NCBI RefSeq assembly: GCF_016907755.1
Contig: NZ_JAFBCN010000001.1
Span: 2,542,001 to 2,606,000, forward strand
Length of the DNA: 64,000 nt
DNA from: Cellulosimicrobium cellulans
Lineage (GTDB): Bacteria; Actinomycetota; Actinomycetes; Actinomycetales; Cellulomonadaceae
Direction: 5' to 3'
Part shown: positions 52,855 through 61,117 of the stretch, piece after piece
How the letters are laid out: each line of letters starts with the position of its first letter
Position numbering within the stretch: the first letter of the stretch is position 1
Notes under the pieces: model-generated
What the model was told of the DNA's origin: nothing
The model's input: the letters and a program-made list of their open reading frames with translations, nothing else
Databases searched by the model: none
Translations under genes and position numbers: made by a program

Positions 52855-54768
52855 ATGAGCCTGCTTGGCACGATCACCTCGCCCGAGGACGTGCAACGGC
52901 TGACCCTCGAGCAGGCGCGGGAGCTCGCCGGCGAGATCCGTGCGTTCCTCGTCGACTCGGTCTCGCGCACCGGCGGGCACCTCGGTCCGAACCTCGGGGT
53001 CGTCGAGCTCACGATCGCGATGCACCGCGTGTTCTCGTCGCCGACCGACACGTTCGTGTTCGACACGGGCCACCAGTCCTACGTGCACAAGCTCCTCACG
53101 GGTCGCCAGGACTTCTCGGCGCTGCGCAAGCAGGGCGGCCTGTCCGGCTACCCGTCGCGCGCCGAGTCCGACCACGACGTCGTCGAGAACTCGCACGCGT
53201 CGACCGCGCTCTCCTGGGGCGACGGCATCGCGAAGGCGAACGTCGTGCGCGGCCTCACCGACCGGCACGTCGTCGCGGTCATCGGCGACGGCGCCCTCAC
53301 GGGCGGCATGGCCTGGGAGGCGCTGAACAACATCGCCGAGAGCCAGGACCGGCGCCTCGTCGTCGTCGTCAACGACAACGGCCGCTCCTACTCGCCGACC
53401 ATCGGCGGGCTCGCGCACCACCTGTCGACGCTGCGCACCACGCACGGCTACGAGAGCTTCCTGCAGTGGGGCAAGCGCACGCTCAACCGGTCCGGCGCGC
53501 CGGGTCGTTTCGCCTACGAGTGGCTGCACGGCCTGAAGAAGGGCCTCAAGGACGTCGTCGCCCCGCAGGGGATGTTCGAGGACCTCGGCATCAAGTACGT
53601 CGGCCCGGTCGACGGGCACGACGTCGAGGCCATGGAGCACGCGCTGCGCCGGGCCAAGGCGTACGGCGCGCCCGTGATCGTGCACACGATCACCGAGAAG
53701 GGTCGCGGGTACACGCCCGCAGAGCAGGACGTCGCCGACCGCTTCCACGCCGTCGGGAAGATCCACCCCGAGACCGGTCTGCCGGTCGCGCCGTCGCGCT
53801 TCGGCTGGACGAGCGTCTTCGCGGACGAGATCGTGCAGATCGGGCGGCGCCGGTCCGACGTCGTCGCGATCACCGCGGCGATGCTCGAGCCCGTAGGGCT
53901 CAAGCCGTTCGCGCAGGCGTTCCCCGAGCGCACGTTCGACGTCGGGATCGCCGAGCAGCACGCGGCCACCTCCGCCGCGGGCATGGCGTTCGCGGGCCTG
54001 CACCCCGTCGTCGCCGTCTACGCGACGTTCCTCAACCGCGCGTTCGACCAGGTCCTCATGGACGTCGCCCTGCACAAGGCCGGCGTGACGTTCGTGCTCG
54101 ACCGCGCCGGCATCACGGGCGACGACGGCGCGAGCCACAACGGCATGTGGGACATGGCGATGCTGCGCATCGTGCCCGGCCTGCGGCTCGCCGCGCCGCG
54201 CGACGAGGAGACGCTGCGGACGGCGCTGCGCGAGGCCGTGGACGTCGACGACGCACCGACGGTCGTGCGCTACCCCAAGGGGGCGCTCGGGGACCCGTTG
54301 CCCGCCGTCGACGCCGTGGACGGCGTGGACCTGCTCGCCGTGCCGGGCGAGGCGCCGACGACCGTCCCGCAGGGCGCGGCGCCGCGCGCCCGGGTCCTGC
54401 TCGTCGGCCCCGGGTCCATGGCACGCGTCGCGCTCGACGCGGCGGAGTCGCTCACGGCCCACGGCGTCGACGTGACCGTCGCGTCCCCGACGTGGGTCCT
54501 GCCGATGCCGAGCGCGCTCGTCAAGCTCGCGGGCGAGCACGACCTCGTCGTGAGCGTCGAGGACGGCGTCGCCGACGGCGGCGTGGGCGCGCTCCTCGCG
54601 CAGCGCTCGCTCGAGGGCGGCGTCCGCACGCCGGTGCACGCCCTCGGGTTGCCCGCGCAGTTCCTCGACCACGCGACCCGGGACCAGGTGGCCTCGGCGT
54701 ACCGGCTCACGTCGGCCGACGTCGCGCGCGACGTGCTGGACGCGCTCGCGGAGCTCGCCCGCGGCTGA
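52855..54768 (+). CDS. dxs: 1-deoxy-D-xylulose-5-phosphate synthase
   Basis: 637 residues; condenses pyruvate and glyceraldehyde 3-phosphate at the head of the MEP isoprenoid pathway. Thiamine-diphosphate binding is shown by [16 protein letters not shown] and ending [51 protein letters not shown] and [13 protein letters not shown] are further Dxs blocks. The ATG has a GGAACGGAGCAT site upstream. Confidence 0.96.
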   Translation: MSLLGTITSPEDVQRLTLEQARELAGEIRAFLVDSVSRTGGHLGPNLGVVELTIAMHRVFSSPTDTFVFDTGHQSYVHKLLTGRQDFSALRKQGGLSGYPSRAESDHDVVENSHASTALSWGDGIAKANVVRGLTDRHVVAVIGDGALTGGMAWEALNNIAESQDRRLVVVVNDNGRSYSPTIGGLAHHLSTLRTTHGYESFLQWGKRTLNRSGAPGRFAYEWLHGLKKGLKDVVAPQGMFEDLGIKYVGPVDGHDVEAMEHALRRAKAYGAPVIVHTITEKGRGYTPAEQDVADRFHAVGKIHPETGLPVAPSRFGWTSVFADEIVQIGRRRSDVVAITAAMLEPVGLKPFAQAFPERTFDVGIAEQHAATSAAGMAFAGLHPVVAVYATFLNRAFDQVLMDVALHKAGVTFVLDRAGITGDDGASHNGMWDMAMLRIVPGLRLAAPRDEETLRTALREAVDVDDAPTVVRYPKGALGDPLPAVDAVDGVDLLAVPGEAPTTVPQGAAPRARVLLVGPGSMARVALDAAESLTAHGVDVTVASPTWVLPMPSALVKLAGEHDLVVSVEDGVADGGVGALLAQRSLEGGVRTPVHALGLPAQFLDHATRDQVASAYRLTSADVARDVLDALAELARG

Positions 54769-54834
54769 CCGTCCCGGGTGCCCCGGGCGCGGACGCCTCG
54801 GCGCCGCGCGGGTCGCCCGGGCTAGGGTCCAGGC

Positions 54835-55497
54835 GTGATCTGGCTCCTCGACCTCGACAACACGCTCGTCGGCCGCGACGACGCGTTCGCCGCCTGGGCG
54901 GCCGACGCCGTCGCGCGCGCCGGGCGTGACGCCTCCGACCTCGCCGCGATCGTCGCCGCCGACCAGGGCGGGTTCGCGGTGAAGACGGAGGTGGCACGCG
55001 TCATCGTCGACCGCCTCGGCTGGGACGAGGACCTGCCCGCCGCGGTCGACCGCTTCCGCGCCGGCATCCTCGACCACGTCCGCGCGTACGACGGCGTGCT
55101 CGACCTGCTCGACGCGCTGCGCGCCGACGGCGACGTGGTCGTCGTGGTGACGAACGGGACGTCCGCGCAGCAGCGCGGCAAGCTCGCCCGCTGCGGGGTC
55201 GGGGCGCACGTCGACGCCGTCGTCGTGTCCGGCGAGGAGGGCGTCGACAAGCCGGACCCGCGGCTCCTCGAGATCGCGCTGGAGCGCGTCGGCGCGACCG
55301 ACGTGGACCGTGCCGAGGTCTGGATGGTCGGGGACGCGGCGCACGCCGACGTCGCCGCGGGCCGGGCCGCCGGCACTCGCACCGGCTGGGTCTCCCACGG
55401 GCGCGCGTGGGCGGACGGTCCGCGGCCGGACGTCCTGGGACCGACCGTGCACGACGTCGTCGCCCGCGCCCGCGAGACGGCCCTCACCGCGCCGTAG
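54835..55497 (+). CDS. HAD-superfamily hydrolase
   Basis: 220 residues. Motif I is DLDNTL (Asp6, Asp8), motif II VVTNGTSAQQ, motif III Lys in DKPDPRLL and motif IV VGDAAHADVAAG. A helical cap lies between motifs I and II, the pattern of phosphoglycolate-phosphatase-like enzymes. GTG 54835 is six bases after TAGGGT (54823-54828), a leaderless start. The substrate is unknown. Confidence 0.9.
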   Translation: MIWLLDLDNTLVGRDDAFAAWAADAVARAGRDASDLAAIVAADQGGFAVKTEVARVIVDRLGWDEDLPAAVDRFRAGILDHVRAYDGVLDLLDALRADGDVVVVVTNGTSAQQRGKLARCGVGAHVDAVVVSGEEGVDKPDPRLLEIALERVGATDVDRAEVWMVGDAAHADVAAGRAAGTRTGWVSHGRAWADGPRPDVLGPTVHDVVARARETALTAP

Positions 55498-55539
55498 CGC
55501 GCAACGCGTCCTGTCAGCGGCGCGCCGGCGGCCGGGGCG

Positions 55540-56637
55540 TCAGGAGTGCGTGACCTCCACGGCCTGCTCGACGACGGCGCGCAGGTCCCCGCCGGACGCC
55601 GCGTGCCACGCGCGCTGGCGCTGCGCACCGTTCCCGCCCGACCAGAGGCGTCCGAGCAGCTCCGTCACGGCGTCGAGGTCGCCCGCGTCGACGAGCGCGT
55701 CCCGCACGTGCGCGACGAGCAGCCCGACGACGTCGTGCGCCGGGGCCGGGCGCCACGTGAGCGGCGAGACCAGGTCCTCCTCGAGGCCCGAGCGCCCGGC
55801 GCGCCACGACGCGGTCCGCAGGATCTCGGGGCGGAGCTCCGGGGGTGCGACGCCGTCTGCGACCTCGCGCGCCGCCGTCTCGACGAGTCCGCGGCTGAGG
55901 GCGGCGAGGAGCGTCGCCGTGTCGGGGTCGAGGCACACGTCGGCGACGCGGATCTCGACCGTCGGGTAGCGCGACGACAGCCGGGCGTCGAAGTAGACCA
56001 TGTTCTCGTCGAGGATCGTGCCGGTCGCGACGAGGGTGTCGACCGCGTCGCGGTACGCCTCGGGCGAGCCGAACGCCCGGGTGGGCCCCGACGTCGGCCA
56101 GCGGGACCAGACCTGGGACCGGAAGCTCGCGTACGCGCTGTCCTGGCCCTGCCAGAACGGGGAGTTGGTGCTCAGCGCGAGGAGCGTGGAGAGCCACGGC
56201 CCGATGCGGTCGAGGACGGCGACCCCCTCGGTGTCGTCCGCGACGGCGACGTGCACGTGACACCCGCTCGTGAGCTGCTCGCGCGCCGTGAGCCCGAACG
56301 CGGCGCGGGCCTCCAGGTAGCGCAGGCGGGAGACGGTGGTGCCCTCGAAGGGCAGGGGCGAGGTGGAGAGCGCGGCGACCCGGGCGCCGACGTGGTCCGC
56401 GGCCTCCTGGGCGCGCCGCCGGCCCGCGCGGATCTCCGTCGCGAGGTCGTCGAGCTCGCGCCGCGGGTGGGTCGCGGTCTCGAGCTGCTCCTCCATGAAC
56501 TCCGACTCGAGCGAGCCGGTCCCGCCGCCCTTCTCGTCGGTGCCCGACGCCTCCAGGGCCTCCGCGGCCCGGGCGACCGGGTGGCCGTCGTCGCCGACGA
56601 GCAGGAACTCTTCCTCGACCCCTACGGTGCGCTTCAC
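55540..56637 (-). CDS. Carboxylate-amine ligase YbdK family (glutamate-cysteine ligase type 2)
   Basis: 365 residues. It opens VKRTVGVEEEFLLV, the hallmark of this ATP-dependent ligase family; ESEFMEEQLETATHP, TSGCHVHVAV and DARLSSRYPTVEIRVADVC are other conserved blocks. It may make gamma-glutamyl-cysteine or a related peptide. GTG 56637 is six bases downstream of GAGACT (56644-56649, minus strand), again leaderless. It diverges from pflB. Confidence 0.9.
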   Translation of the reverse strand: MKRTVGVEEEFLLVGDDGHPVARAAEALEASGTDEKGGGTGSLESEFMEEQLETATHPRRELDDLATEIRAGRRRAQEAADHVGARVAALSTSPLPFEGTTVSRLRYLEARAAFGLTAREQLTSGCHVHVAVADDTEGVAVLDRIGPWLSTLLALSTNSPFWQGQDSAYASFRSQVWSRWPTSGPTRAFGSPEAYRDAVDTLVATGTILDENMVYFDARLSSRYPTVEIRVADVCLDPDTATLLAALSRGLVETAAREVADGVAPPELRPEILRTASWRAGRSGLEEDLVSPLTWRPAPAHDVVGLLVAHVRDALVDAGDLDAVTELLGRLWSGGNGAQRQRAWHAASGGDLRAVVEQAVEVTHS

Positions 56638-56744
56638 CCGGGCAGTCTCACACGGAAGCCACGAACACGTCGGGCGGGCGTGTGACGTGCGTCCGTGTCG
56701 TGCGTCACGGGCGCGCGCTGCCGTGGTCGCCATCGACCTCGGAG

Positions 56745-56766
56745 GCTTGTGAAGGTCATCACAAGC
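56745..56766 (+). promoter_or_regulatory. Crp/Fnr- or Rex-type operator upstream of pflB
   Basis: GCTTGTGA-AGGTCA-TCACAAGC has perfect 8-bp arms. The core TGTGA-N6-TCACA is the Crp/GlxR consensus. It is also one base from the Rex consensus TTGTGAA-N4-TTCACAA. Its centre is about 43 bp before the predicted start point of the TAGGGT promoter, an activator-type position. Confidence 0.65.
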
Positions 56767-56796
56767 GATGGTCGTGACAAGGGTCGTAGGGTGCGC

Positions 56797-56818
56797 GAAC
56801 CGCGAGATCTCGCGGTTC
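56797..56818 (+). promoter_or_regulatory. 22-bp perfect palindrome at the pflB transcript start
   Basis: GAACCGCGAGA and its exact complement, centred on GATC, overlap the predicted transcription start. It could be an operator or a 5' hairpin. Confidence 0.6.
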
Positions 56819-57016
56819 CTGCGGGGTCCCGCCCGGCTCGGGACCTAGGTCCTCGGACGGCCCGAAACCCCTCCGCGCGACCCCGAGCGAACCTAGCCTG
56901 GAGGTGGCGAAGGAGCCCGTCGGACCTCCACCGAGGGCCTCCACCCGAGGCCCCCGGGGAGACCGGCGGGCCCGGCCGGTGCGCGGACCCGCGCACCAGG
57001 CACGAGGGAGGTCCAG

Positions 57017-59329
57017 ATGACCAGCGTTTCCGAGGCACCCGGCACGACGAGCGGCGGCCGTGCGGTGGAGGGCAGCGTCGACCCGCAGCACGACACCGCG
57101 CACGTCCCCGCGTGGGAGGGCTTCACCGACGGCCCGTGGCGCGACACGGTCGACGTGCGCGACTTCATCCAGCGCAACTACCGCCCGTACACGGGCGACG
57201 CGTCGTTCCTCGCCGGGCCCACGGAGCGCACGACGGGGATCTGGGACACGCTGTCCGCGATGTTCCCGGAGGAGCGCGAGATGGGGATCTACGACGTCGA
57301 CCCCCACACGCCCGCGGGGATCACGGCGCACGCGCCCGGCTACATCGACAAGGCGCACGAGGTGATCGTCGGCCTGCAGACCGACGCCCCGCTGAAGCGC
57401 GCGATCATGCCGAACGGCGGCTGGCGCATGGTCGAGGGCGCGCTGCAGACGTACGGCTACGAGGTCGACGAGACCCTGAAGAAGGTCTTCACGGAGTACC
57501 GCAAGACCCACAACCAGGGCGTGTTCGACGTCTACCCGCCGAACGTGCGCGCGGCCCGCAGCTCGCACATCATCACGGGCCTGCCCGACGCCTACGGCCG
57601 CGGCCGGATCATCGGCGACTACCGCCGCGTCGCGCTCTACGGGGTCGACGCGCTGATCGCCGCGAAGAAGCTCGACAAGCTCGGCCTCGACACGCAGCCC
57701 TTCAGCGAGAAGGTCGTGCGCGAGCGCGAGGAGCACGCCGAGCAGATCCGCGCGCTCGGCGAGCTCAAGGAGATGGCCGCCGAGTACGGCTACGACATCT
57801 CGGGCCCGGCGACCACCGCCCGCGAGGCCGTGCAGTGGCTCTACTTCGCCTACCTCGCCGCGGTGAAGGAGCAGAACGGCGCCGCGATGTCGCTCGGTCG
57901 CACGTCGACGTTCCTCGACGTGTTCCTCGACCGCGACCTCGAGGCCGGCCGCATCACGGAGTCCGAGGCGCAGGAGATCATCGACGACTTCGTCATCAAG
58001 CTGCGCATCGTCCGGTTCCTGCGCACGCCCGAGTACGACGCCCTGTTCTCCGGCGACCCGACGTGGGTCACCGAGACGATCGGCGGCATGGGCGAGGACG
58101 GGCGCCCGCTCGTCACGAAGAACTCGTTCCGGTTCCTCCAGACGCTCTACAACCTCGGCCCGGCCCCCGAGCCGAACATGACGGTCTTCTGGAGCCCCGA
58201 GCTGCCGCAGGGGTTCAAGGACTACTGCGCGCAGGTGTCGATCGACACGTCGGCCGTGCAGTACGAGTCAGACGAGCTCATCCGGGCGGCCTGGGGTGAC
58301 GACGCGGCGATCGCGTGCTGCGTGTCCCCGATGCGGGTCGGCAAGCAGATGCAGTTCTTCGGTGCGCGCGTGAACCTCGCCAAGACCCTGCTCTACGCGA
58401 TCAACGGTGGGCGCGACGAGATCTCCGGCAAGCAGGTCTCGCCCGTGGCGGCGCCCGTCGAGGGCGACGTGCTCGACTTCGACGACGTCATGGCGAAGTT
58501 CGACGCGACGATGGACTGGCTGGCCGAGACGTACGTCGAGGCGCTCAACTGCATCCACTGGTCGCACGACAAGTACGCGTACGAGCGCATCGAGATGGCG
58601 CTGCACGACAAGGACGTGCTGCGGACCATGGCGTGCGGCATCGCGGGCCTGTCCGTCGCGGCGGACTCGCTGTCGGCGATCAAGCACGCGAAGGTCTCCG
58701 TCGTCCGCGACGAGCGCGGCCTCGTCGTCGACTACGTGACCGAGGGCGAATACCCCACGTACGGCAACGACGACGACCGGGCCGACGCGATCGCCGTCGA
58801 CCTCGTCGAGCGGTTCATGGCGAAGGTGCGCACGCACCCGACCTACCGCGACGCGGTGCCCACCCAGTCGGTCCTGACGATCACGTCGAACGTCGTGTAC
58901 GGCAAGGCGACGGGCAACACGCCCGACGGCCGCCGCGCCGGAGAGCCGTTCGCCCCGGGCGCCAACCCGATGAACGGGCGCGACACGCACGGCATGCTCG
59001 CCTCGGCGCTCTCGGTGGCCAAGCTGCCGTACGACGAGGCGCAGGACGGCATCTCGCTGACCAACACGGTCGTGCCGAGCGGCCTCGGGCGCACCAAGGA
59101 GGAGCAGGTCACCAACCTCGCCGGCCTCCTGGACGCCTACATCGGGTCCGAGGGCTACCACATGAACGTCAACGTGCTGAACCGCGAGACGCTCCTGGAC
59201 GCCATGGACCACCCGGAGAACTACCCGCAGCTGACGATCCGCGTGTCCGGCTACGCGGTGAACTTCGTCCGCCTCACGCGCGAGCAGCAGCTCGACGTGC
59301 TCTCGCGCACCTTCCACGGCGCGCTCTGA
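57017..59329 (+). CDS. pflB: Formate C-acetyltransferase (pyruvate formate-lyase)
   Basis: 770 residues. A glycyl-radical enzyme that splits pyruvate with CoA into formate and acetyl-CoA without oxygen. The adjacent active cysteines are Cys434-Cys435 (IACCVSPM) and the radical Gly745 is in RVSGYAV. ATG 57017 follows GAGGGAGGTCCAG. Its presence marks a facultative fermentative capacity. The stop begins three TGA-starting 10-bp repeats that lead into pflA. Confidence 0.97.
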   Translation: MTSVSEAPGTTSGGRAVEGSVDPQHDTAHVPAWEGFTDGPWRDTVDVRDFIQRNYRPYTGDASFLAGPTERTTGIWDTLSAMFPEEREMGIYDVDPHTPAGITAHAPGYIDKAHEVIVGLQTDAPLKRAIMPNGGWRMVEGALQTYGYEVDETLKKVFTEYRKTHNQGVFDVYPPNVRAARSSHIITGLPDAYGRGRIIGDYRRVALYGVDALIAAKKLDKLGLDTQPFSEKVVREREEHAEQIRALGELKEMAAEYGYDISGPATTAREAVQWLYFAYLAAVKEQNGAAMSLGRTSTFLDVFLDRDLEAGRITESEAQEIIDDFVIKLRIVRFLRTPEYDALFSGDPTWVTETIGGMGEDGRPLVTKNSFRFLQTLYNLGPAPEPNMTVFWSPELPQGFKDYCAQVSIDTSAVQYESDELIRAAWGDDAAIACCVSPMRVGKQMQFFGARVNLAKTLLYAINGGRDEISGKQVSPVAAPVEGDVLDFDDVMAKFDATMDWLAETYVEALNCIHWSHDKYAYERIEMALHDKDVLRTMACGIAGLSVAADSLSAIKHAKVSVVRDERGLVVDYVTEGEYPTYGNDDDRADAIAVDLVERFMAKVRTHPTYRDAVPTQSVLTITSNVVYGKATGNTPDGRRAGEPFAPGANPMNGRDTHGMLASALSVAKLPYDEAQDGISLTNTVVPSGLGRTKEEQVTNLAGLLDAYIGSEGYHMNVNVLNRETLLDAMDHPENYPQLTIRVSGYAVNFVRLTREQQLDVLSRTFHGAL

Positions 59330-59356
59330 CGAGCCCTGACGAGCCCTGAGGAGCCA
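59327..59356 (+). repeat. Three 10-bp TGA-initiated repeats between pflB and pflA
   Basis: TGACGAGCCC at 59327 and 59337 and TGAGGAGCCA at 59347. The first TGA is the pflB stop. The 10-bp period places TGA in all three frames. The third unit also provides GAGGAGCC, the ribosome site for pflA. Confidence 0.85.
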
Positions 59357-59359
59357 GCC

Positions 59360-60352
59360 ATGACCGTCACCCTTCCCGGCCCCGCCGTCCGCCCGTCGCG
59401 CGGGTGCGGCGTCGCCGGGGGCACCCTGCCCGACGACGCCACGCGTCTCGACGTCCCGGGCGCCCTGACCTCCGCGGCCGAGCCCGCGGCGTCGGGCACG
59501 CCCGTGGGCCACGCCCGCCGGGCGGGCGCGGGCCTGGACGGGCTGACGGTCGCGGACGTGGACCGGGCCGACAAGCTCGCGGCGATGCGCGCGGGCGAGC
59601 TCGGCTCGGTCCACTCCTGGGAGCTCGTCACCGCCGTGGACGGCCCGGGGACCCGGCTCACGGTGTTCCTCAACGGCTGCCCGCTGCGGTGCCTGTACTG
59701 CCACAACCCCGACACGTTCGCCATGAAGGACGGTCGGCCCGTCACGGCGGACGAGCTCCTGGGCCGGGTCAAGCGCTACCTGCCGGTCTTCCGGGCCACG
59801 CACGGCGGGCTCACCCTCTCCGGCGGCGAGGTGCTCATGCAGCCCGCGTTCGCCGCCCGCGTGCTGCGCGGGGCCAAGGCGATGGACGTGCACACGGCGC
59901 TCGACACCTCGGGCTTCCTCGGCGCGAACGCGACCGACGCGATGCTCGACGACACGGACCTCGTGCTGCTCGACGTGAAGTCCGGCGACCCGGAGACCTA
60001 CCGGAAGGTCACGAGCCGCGACCTCGAGCCGACGCTGCGGTTCGGGAGGCGGATCGCCGAGCGCGGCCTCACCGGCCACGCGCCCGAGGTCTGGGTGCGC
60101 TTCGTCCTCGTCCCGGGCCTCACCGACGACCCCGACAACGTCGAGAAGGTCGCCGCGTACGCGGCGTCGCTCAACGCGATCCGCCCCGGCACGGTGACGC
60201 GCGTCGAGGTGCTGCCCTTCCACCAGATGGGTCGCGACAAGTGGGACGCCCTCGGGCGCACCTACGAACTCGACGACACGCCCGCGCCGTCGCCGGAGCT
60301 CACGGAGCGCGTGCGCGACCAGTTCCGCGCCCACGGCCTGACGACCTACTGA
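59360..60352 (+). CDS. pflA: Pyruvate formate-lyase activating enzyme
   Basis: 330 residues, a radical-SAM enzyme. The cluster motif CPLRCLYC has Cys107, Cys111 and Cys114. GGLTLSGGEVLMQPAF is the SAM-binding GGE region. It installs the glycyl radical on PflB. About 75 residues longer at the N-terminus than typical PflA; a shorter product from an internal start is possible. It is cotranscribed with pflB. Confidence 0.93.
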   Translation: MTVTLPGPAVRPSRGCGVAGGTLPDDATRLDVPGALTSAAEPAASGTPVGHARRAGAGLDGLTVADVDRADKLAAMRAGELGSVHSWELVTAVDGPGTRLTVFLNGCPLRCLYCHNPDTFAMKDGRPVTADELLGRVKRYLPVFRATHGGLTLSGGEVLMQPAFAARVLRGAKAMDVHTALDTSGFLGANATDAMLDDTDLVLLDVKSGDPETYRKVTSRDLEPTLRFGRRIAERGLTGHAPEVWVRFVLVPGLTDDPDNVEKVAAYAASLNAIRPGTVTRVEVLPFHQMGRDKWDALGRTYELDDTPAPSPELTERVRDQFRAHGLTTY

Positions 60353-60367
60353 CGGGCGACCGCGCGC

Positions 60368-60425
60368 CGAGACGTGAGAAGTGGCCCCGGACCGACGTGT
60401 TCCTGGGGCCACTTCTCACGTCTCG
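60368..60425 (+). terminator. Long perfect hairpin after pflA (GTGAGAAG family)
   Basis: Perfect 21-bp arms (60368-60388 and 60405-60425) with a 16-base loop whose ends can also pair. The arm contains GACGTGAGAAGTGGCCCC. It insulates pflBA from the toxin-antitoxin operon and shares the seed of the hairpin at 44459-44507. Confidence 0.8.
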
Positions 60426-60487
60426 ACGGGACTGCCCCCGAGGCGGATCTCGGTGCCCGCCACGGCGGGACCTAGGCTGCCGGGAGC

Positions 60488-60506
60488 GATACTGTGGTGA
60501 TACCAC
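60488..60506 (+). promoter_or_regulatory. Promoter and operator of the RHH-Doc-SNF2 operon
   Basis: GATACT (60488-60493) is a likely -10. Directly after it GTGGT-GAT-ACCAC (60494-60506) is a dyad at the transcript start, a standard place for autorepression by a ribbon-helix-helix antitoxin. Confidence 0.55.
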
Positions 60507-60522
60507 GACGGGAGGTGCGGGG

Positions 60523-60726
60523 ATGAGCGGCAAGCAGATGGTCGTGCGTTTCACCGAGGACGAGAAGCGGGTTCTCGAGGCGGCCGCGGAGCGCGAGGGA
60601 CGATCCCAGAACGAGATCGTTCGCGACGCCGTGCGGCGGTACGGCGCTGAACGCGACGCACTGCGTGACCGGCTGATCGCCGATGCGATCCGCGAGTACG
60701 GTCCCGTGCTCGACAAGCTCGCCTGA
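60523..60726 (+). CDS. Ribbon-helix-helix antitoxin-like protein
   Basis: 67 residues. The beta-strand GKQMVVRF is followed by two helices (EDEKRVLEAAAEREG, QNEIVRDAVRRYGAER), the RHH fold, then a C-terminal helix that could neutralise a toxin. ATG 60523 follows GGGAGGTGCGGGG. The stop is one base from the GTG of the Doc-like toxin, indicating translational coupling. Partnering with a Doc toxin instead of the usual Phd is a notable pairing. Confidence 0.85.
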   Translation: MSGKQMVVRFTEDEKRVLEAAAEREGRSQNEIVRDAVRRYGAERDALRDRLIADAIREYGPVLDKLA

Positions 60727-60727
60727 C

Positions 60728-61117
60728 GTGACCGCGTCGCGAGACGTCGAGTACCTCGAGGTCGGCGACCTGCTCGCGGCGGCGCGCGCGCTGCTCCGGG
60801 CAGAGCCGGTCGTCCGCGACTGGGGAGCGCTCGACTCGGTCGTGCACCGTCCGCGCGCCTCGATGTTCGGCGAGGAGGCGTATCCGTCGCTCGACCTGAA
60901 GGCGGCCGCGCTGATGCTCTCCGTCGTCCAGAACCACGCGCTCGTCGACGGCAACAAGCGGCTCGGCCTGGTCGCCGTCGTCGTGTTCTACGGCATGAAC
61001 GGCGTCGTGCTGCGCGCTCCTCACGTCGACGTGTACGAACTGACGATGTCGATCGCCGACGGCTCGACGCAGGACGTCGCGCACGTCGCCGAGAGTCTCG
61101 CCCTCTGGCACACGTGA
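60728..61117 (+). CDS. Doc/Fic-family toxin
   Basis: 129 residues. The Fic/Doc motif reads HALVDGNKRLG (His70, Asp74, Asn76, Lys77, Arg78), matching Doc-type HxxxDxNKR rather than AMP-transferring HxFx(D/E)GNGR. Doc of phage P1 phosphorylates EF-Tu; activity here is inferred. GTG 60728 lies one base after the antitoxin stop, and its own end overlaps the helicase start by four bases (GTGA). Confidence 0.87.
   Translation: MTASRDVEYLEVGDLLAAARALLRAEPVVRDWGALDSVVHRPRASMFGEEAYPSLDLKAAALMLSVVQNHALVDGNKRLGLVAVVVFYGMNGVVLRAPHVDVYELTMSIADGSTQDVAHVAESLALWHT

Larger units (their letters stand above)
56638..57016 (+). promoter_or_regulatory. pflB control region
   Basis: No gene is seen in these 379 bp. 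In order: a TGTGA-N6-TCACA site (56745-56766), TAGGGT (56787-56792) as a -10, a perfect 22-bp palindrome (56797-56818), GGTCCC at about 56826, a GGGAC-CTAG-GTCCT dyad at about 56840-56853, a second -10 TAGCCT (56894-56899), and GAGGGAGGTCCAG just before the ATG. Two promoters are likely. Confidence 0.6.

Noticed and set aside
60467-60480. Third DosR-like box before the RHH gene (GGGACCTAGG)
   Set aside because: Only one half-site is present; the second half (CTGCC) does not match GTCC.
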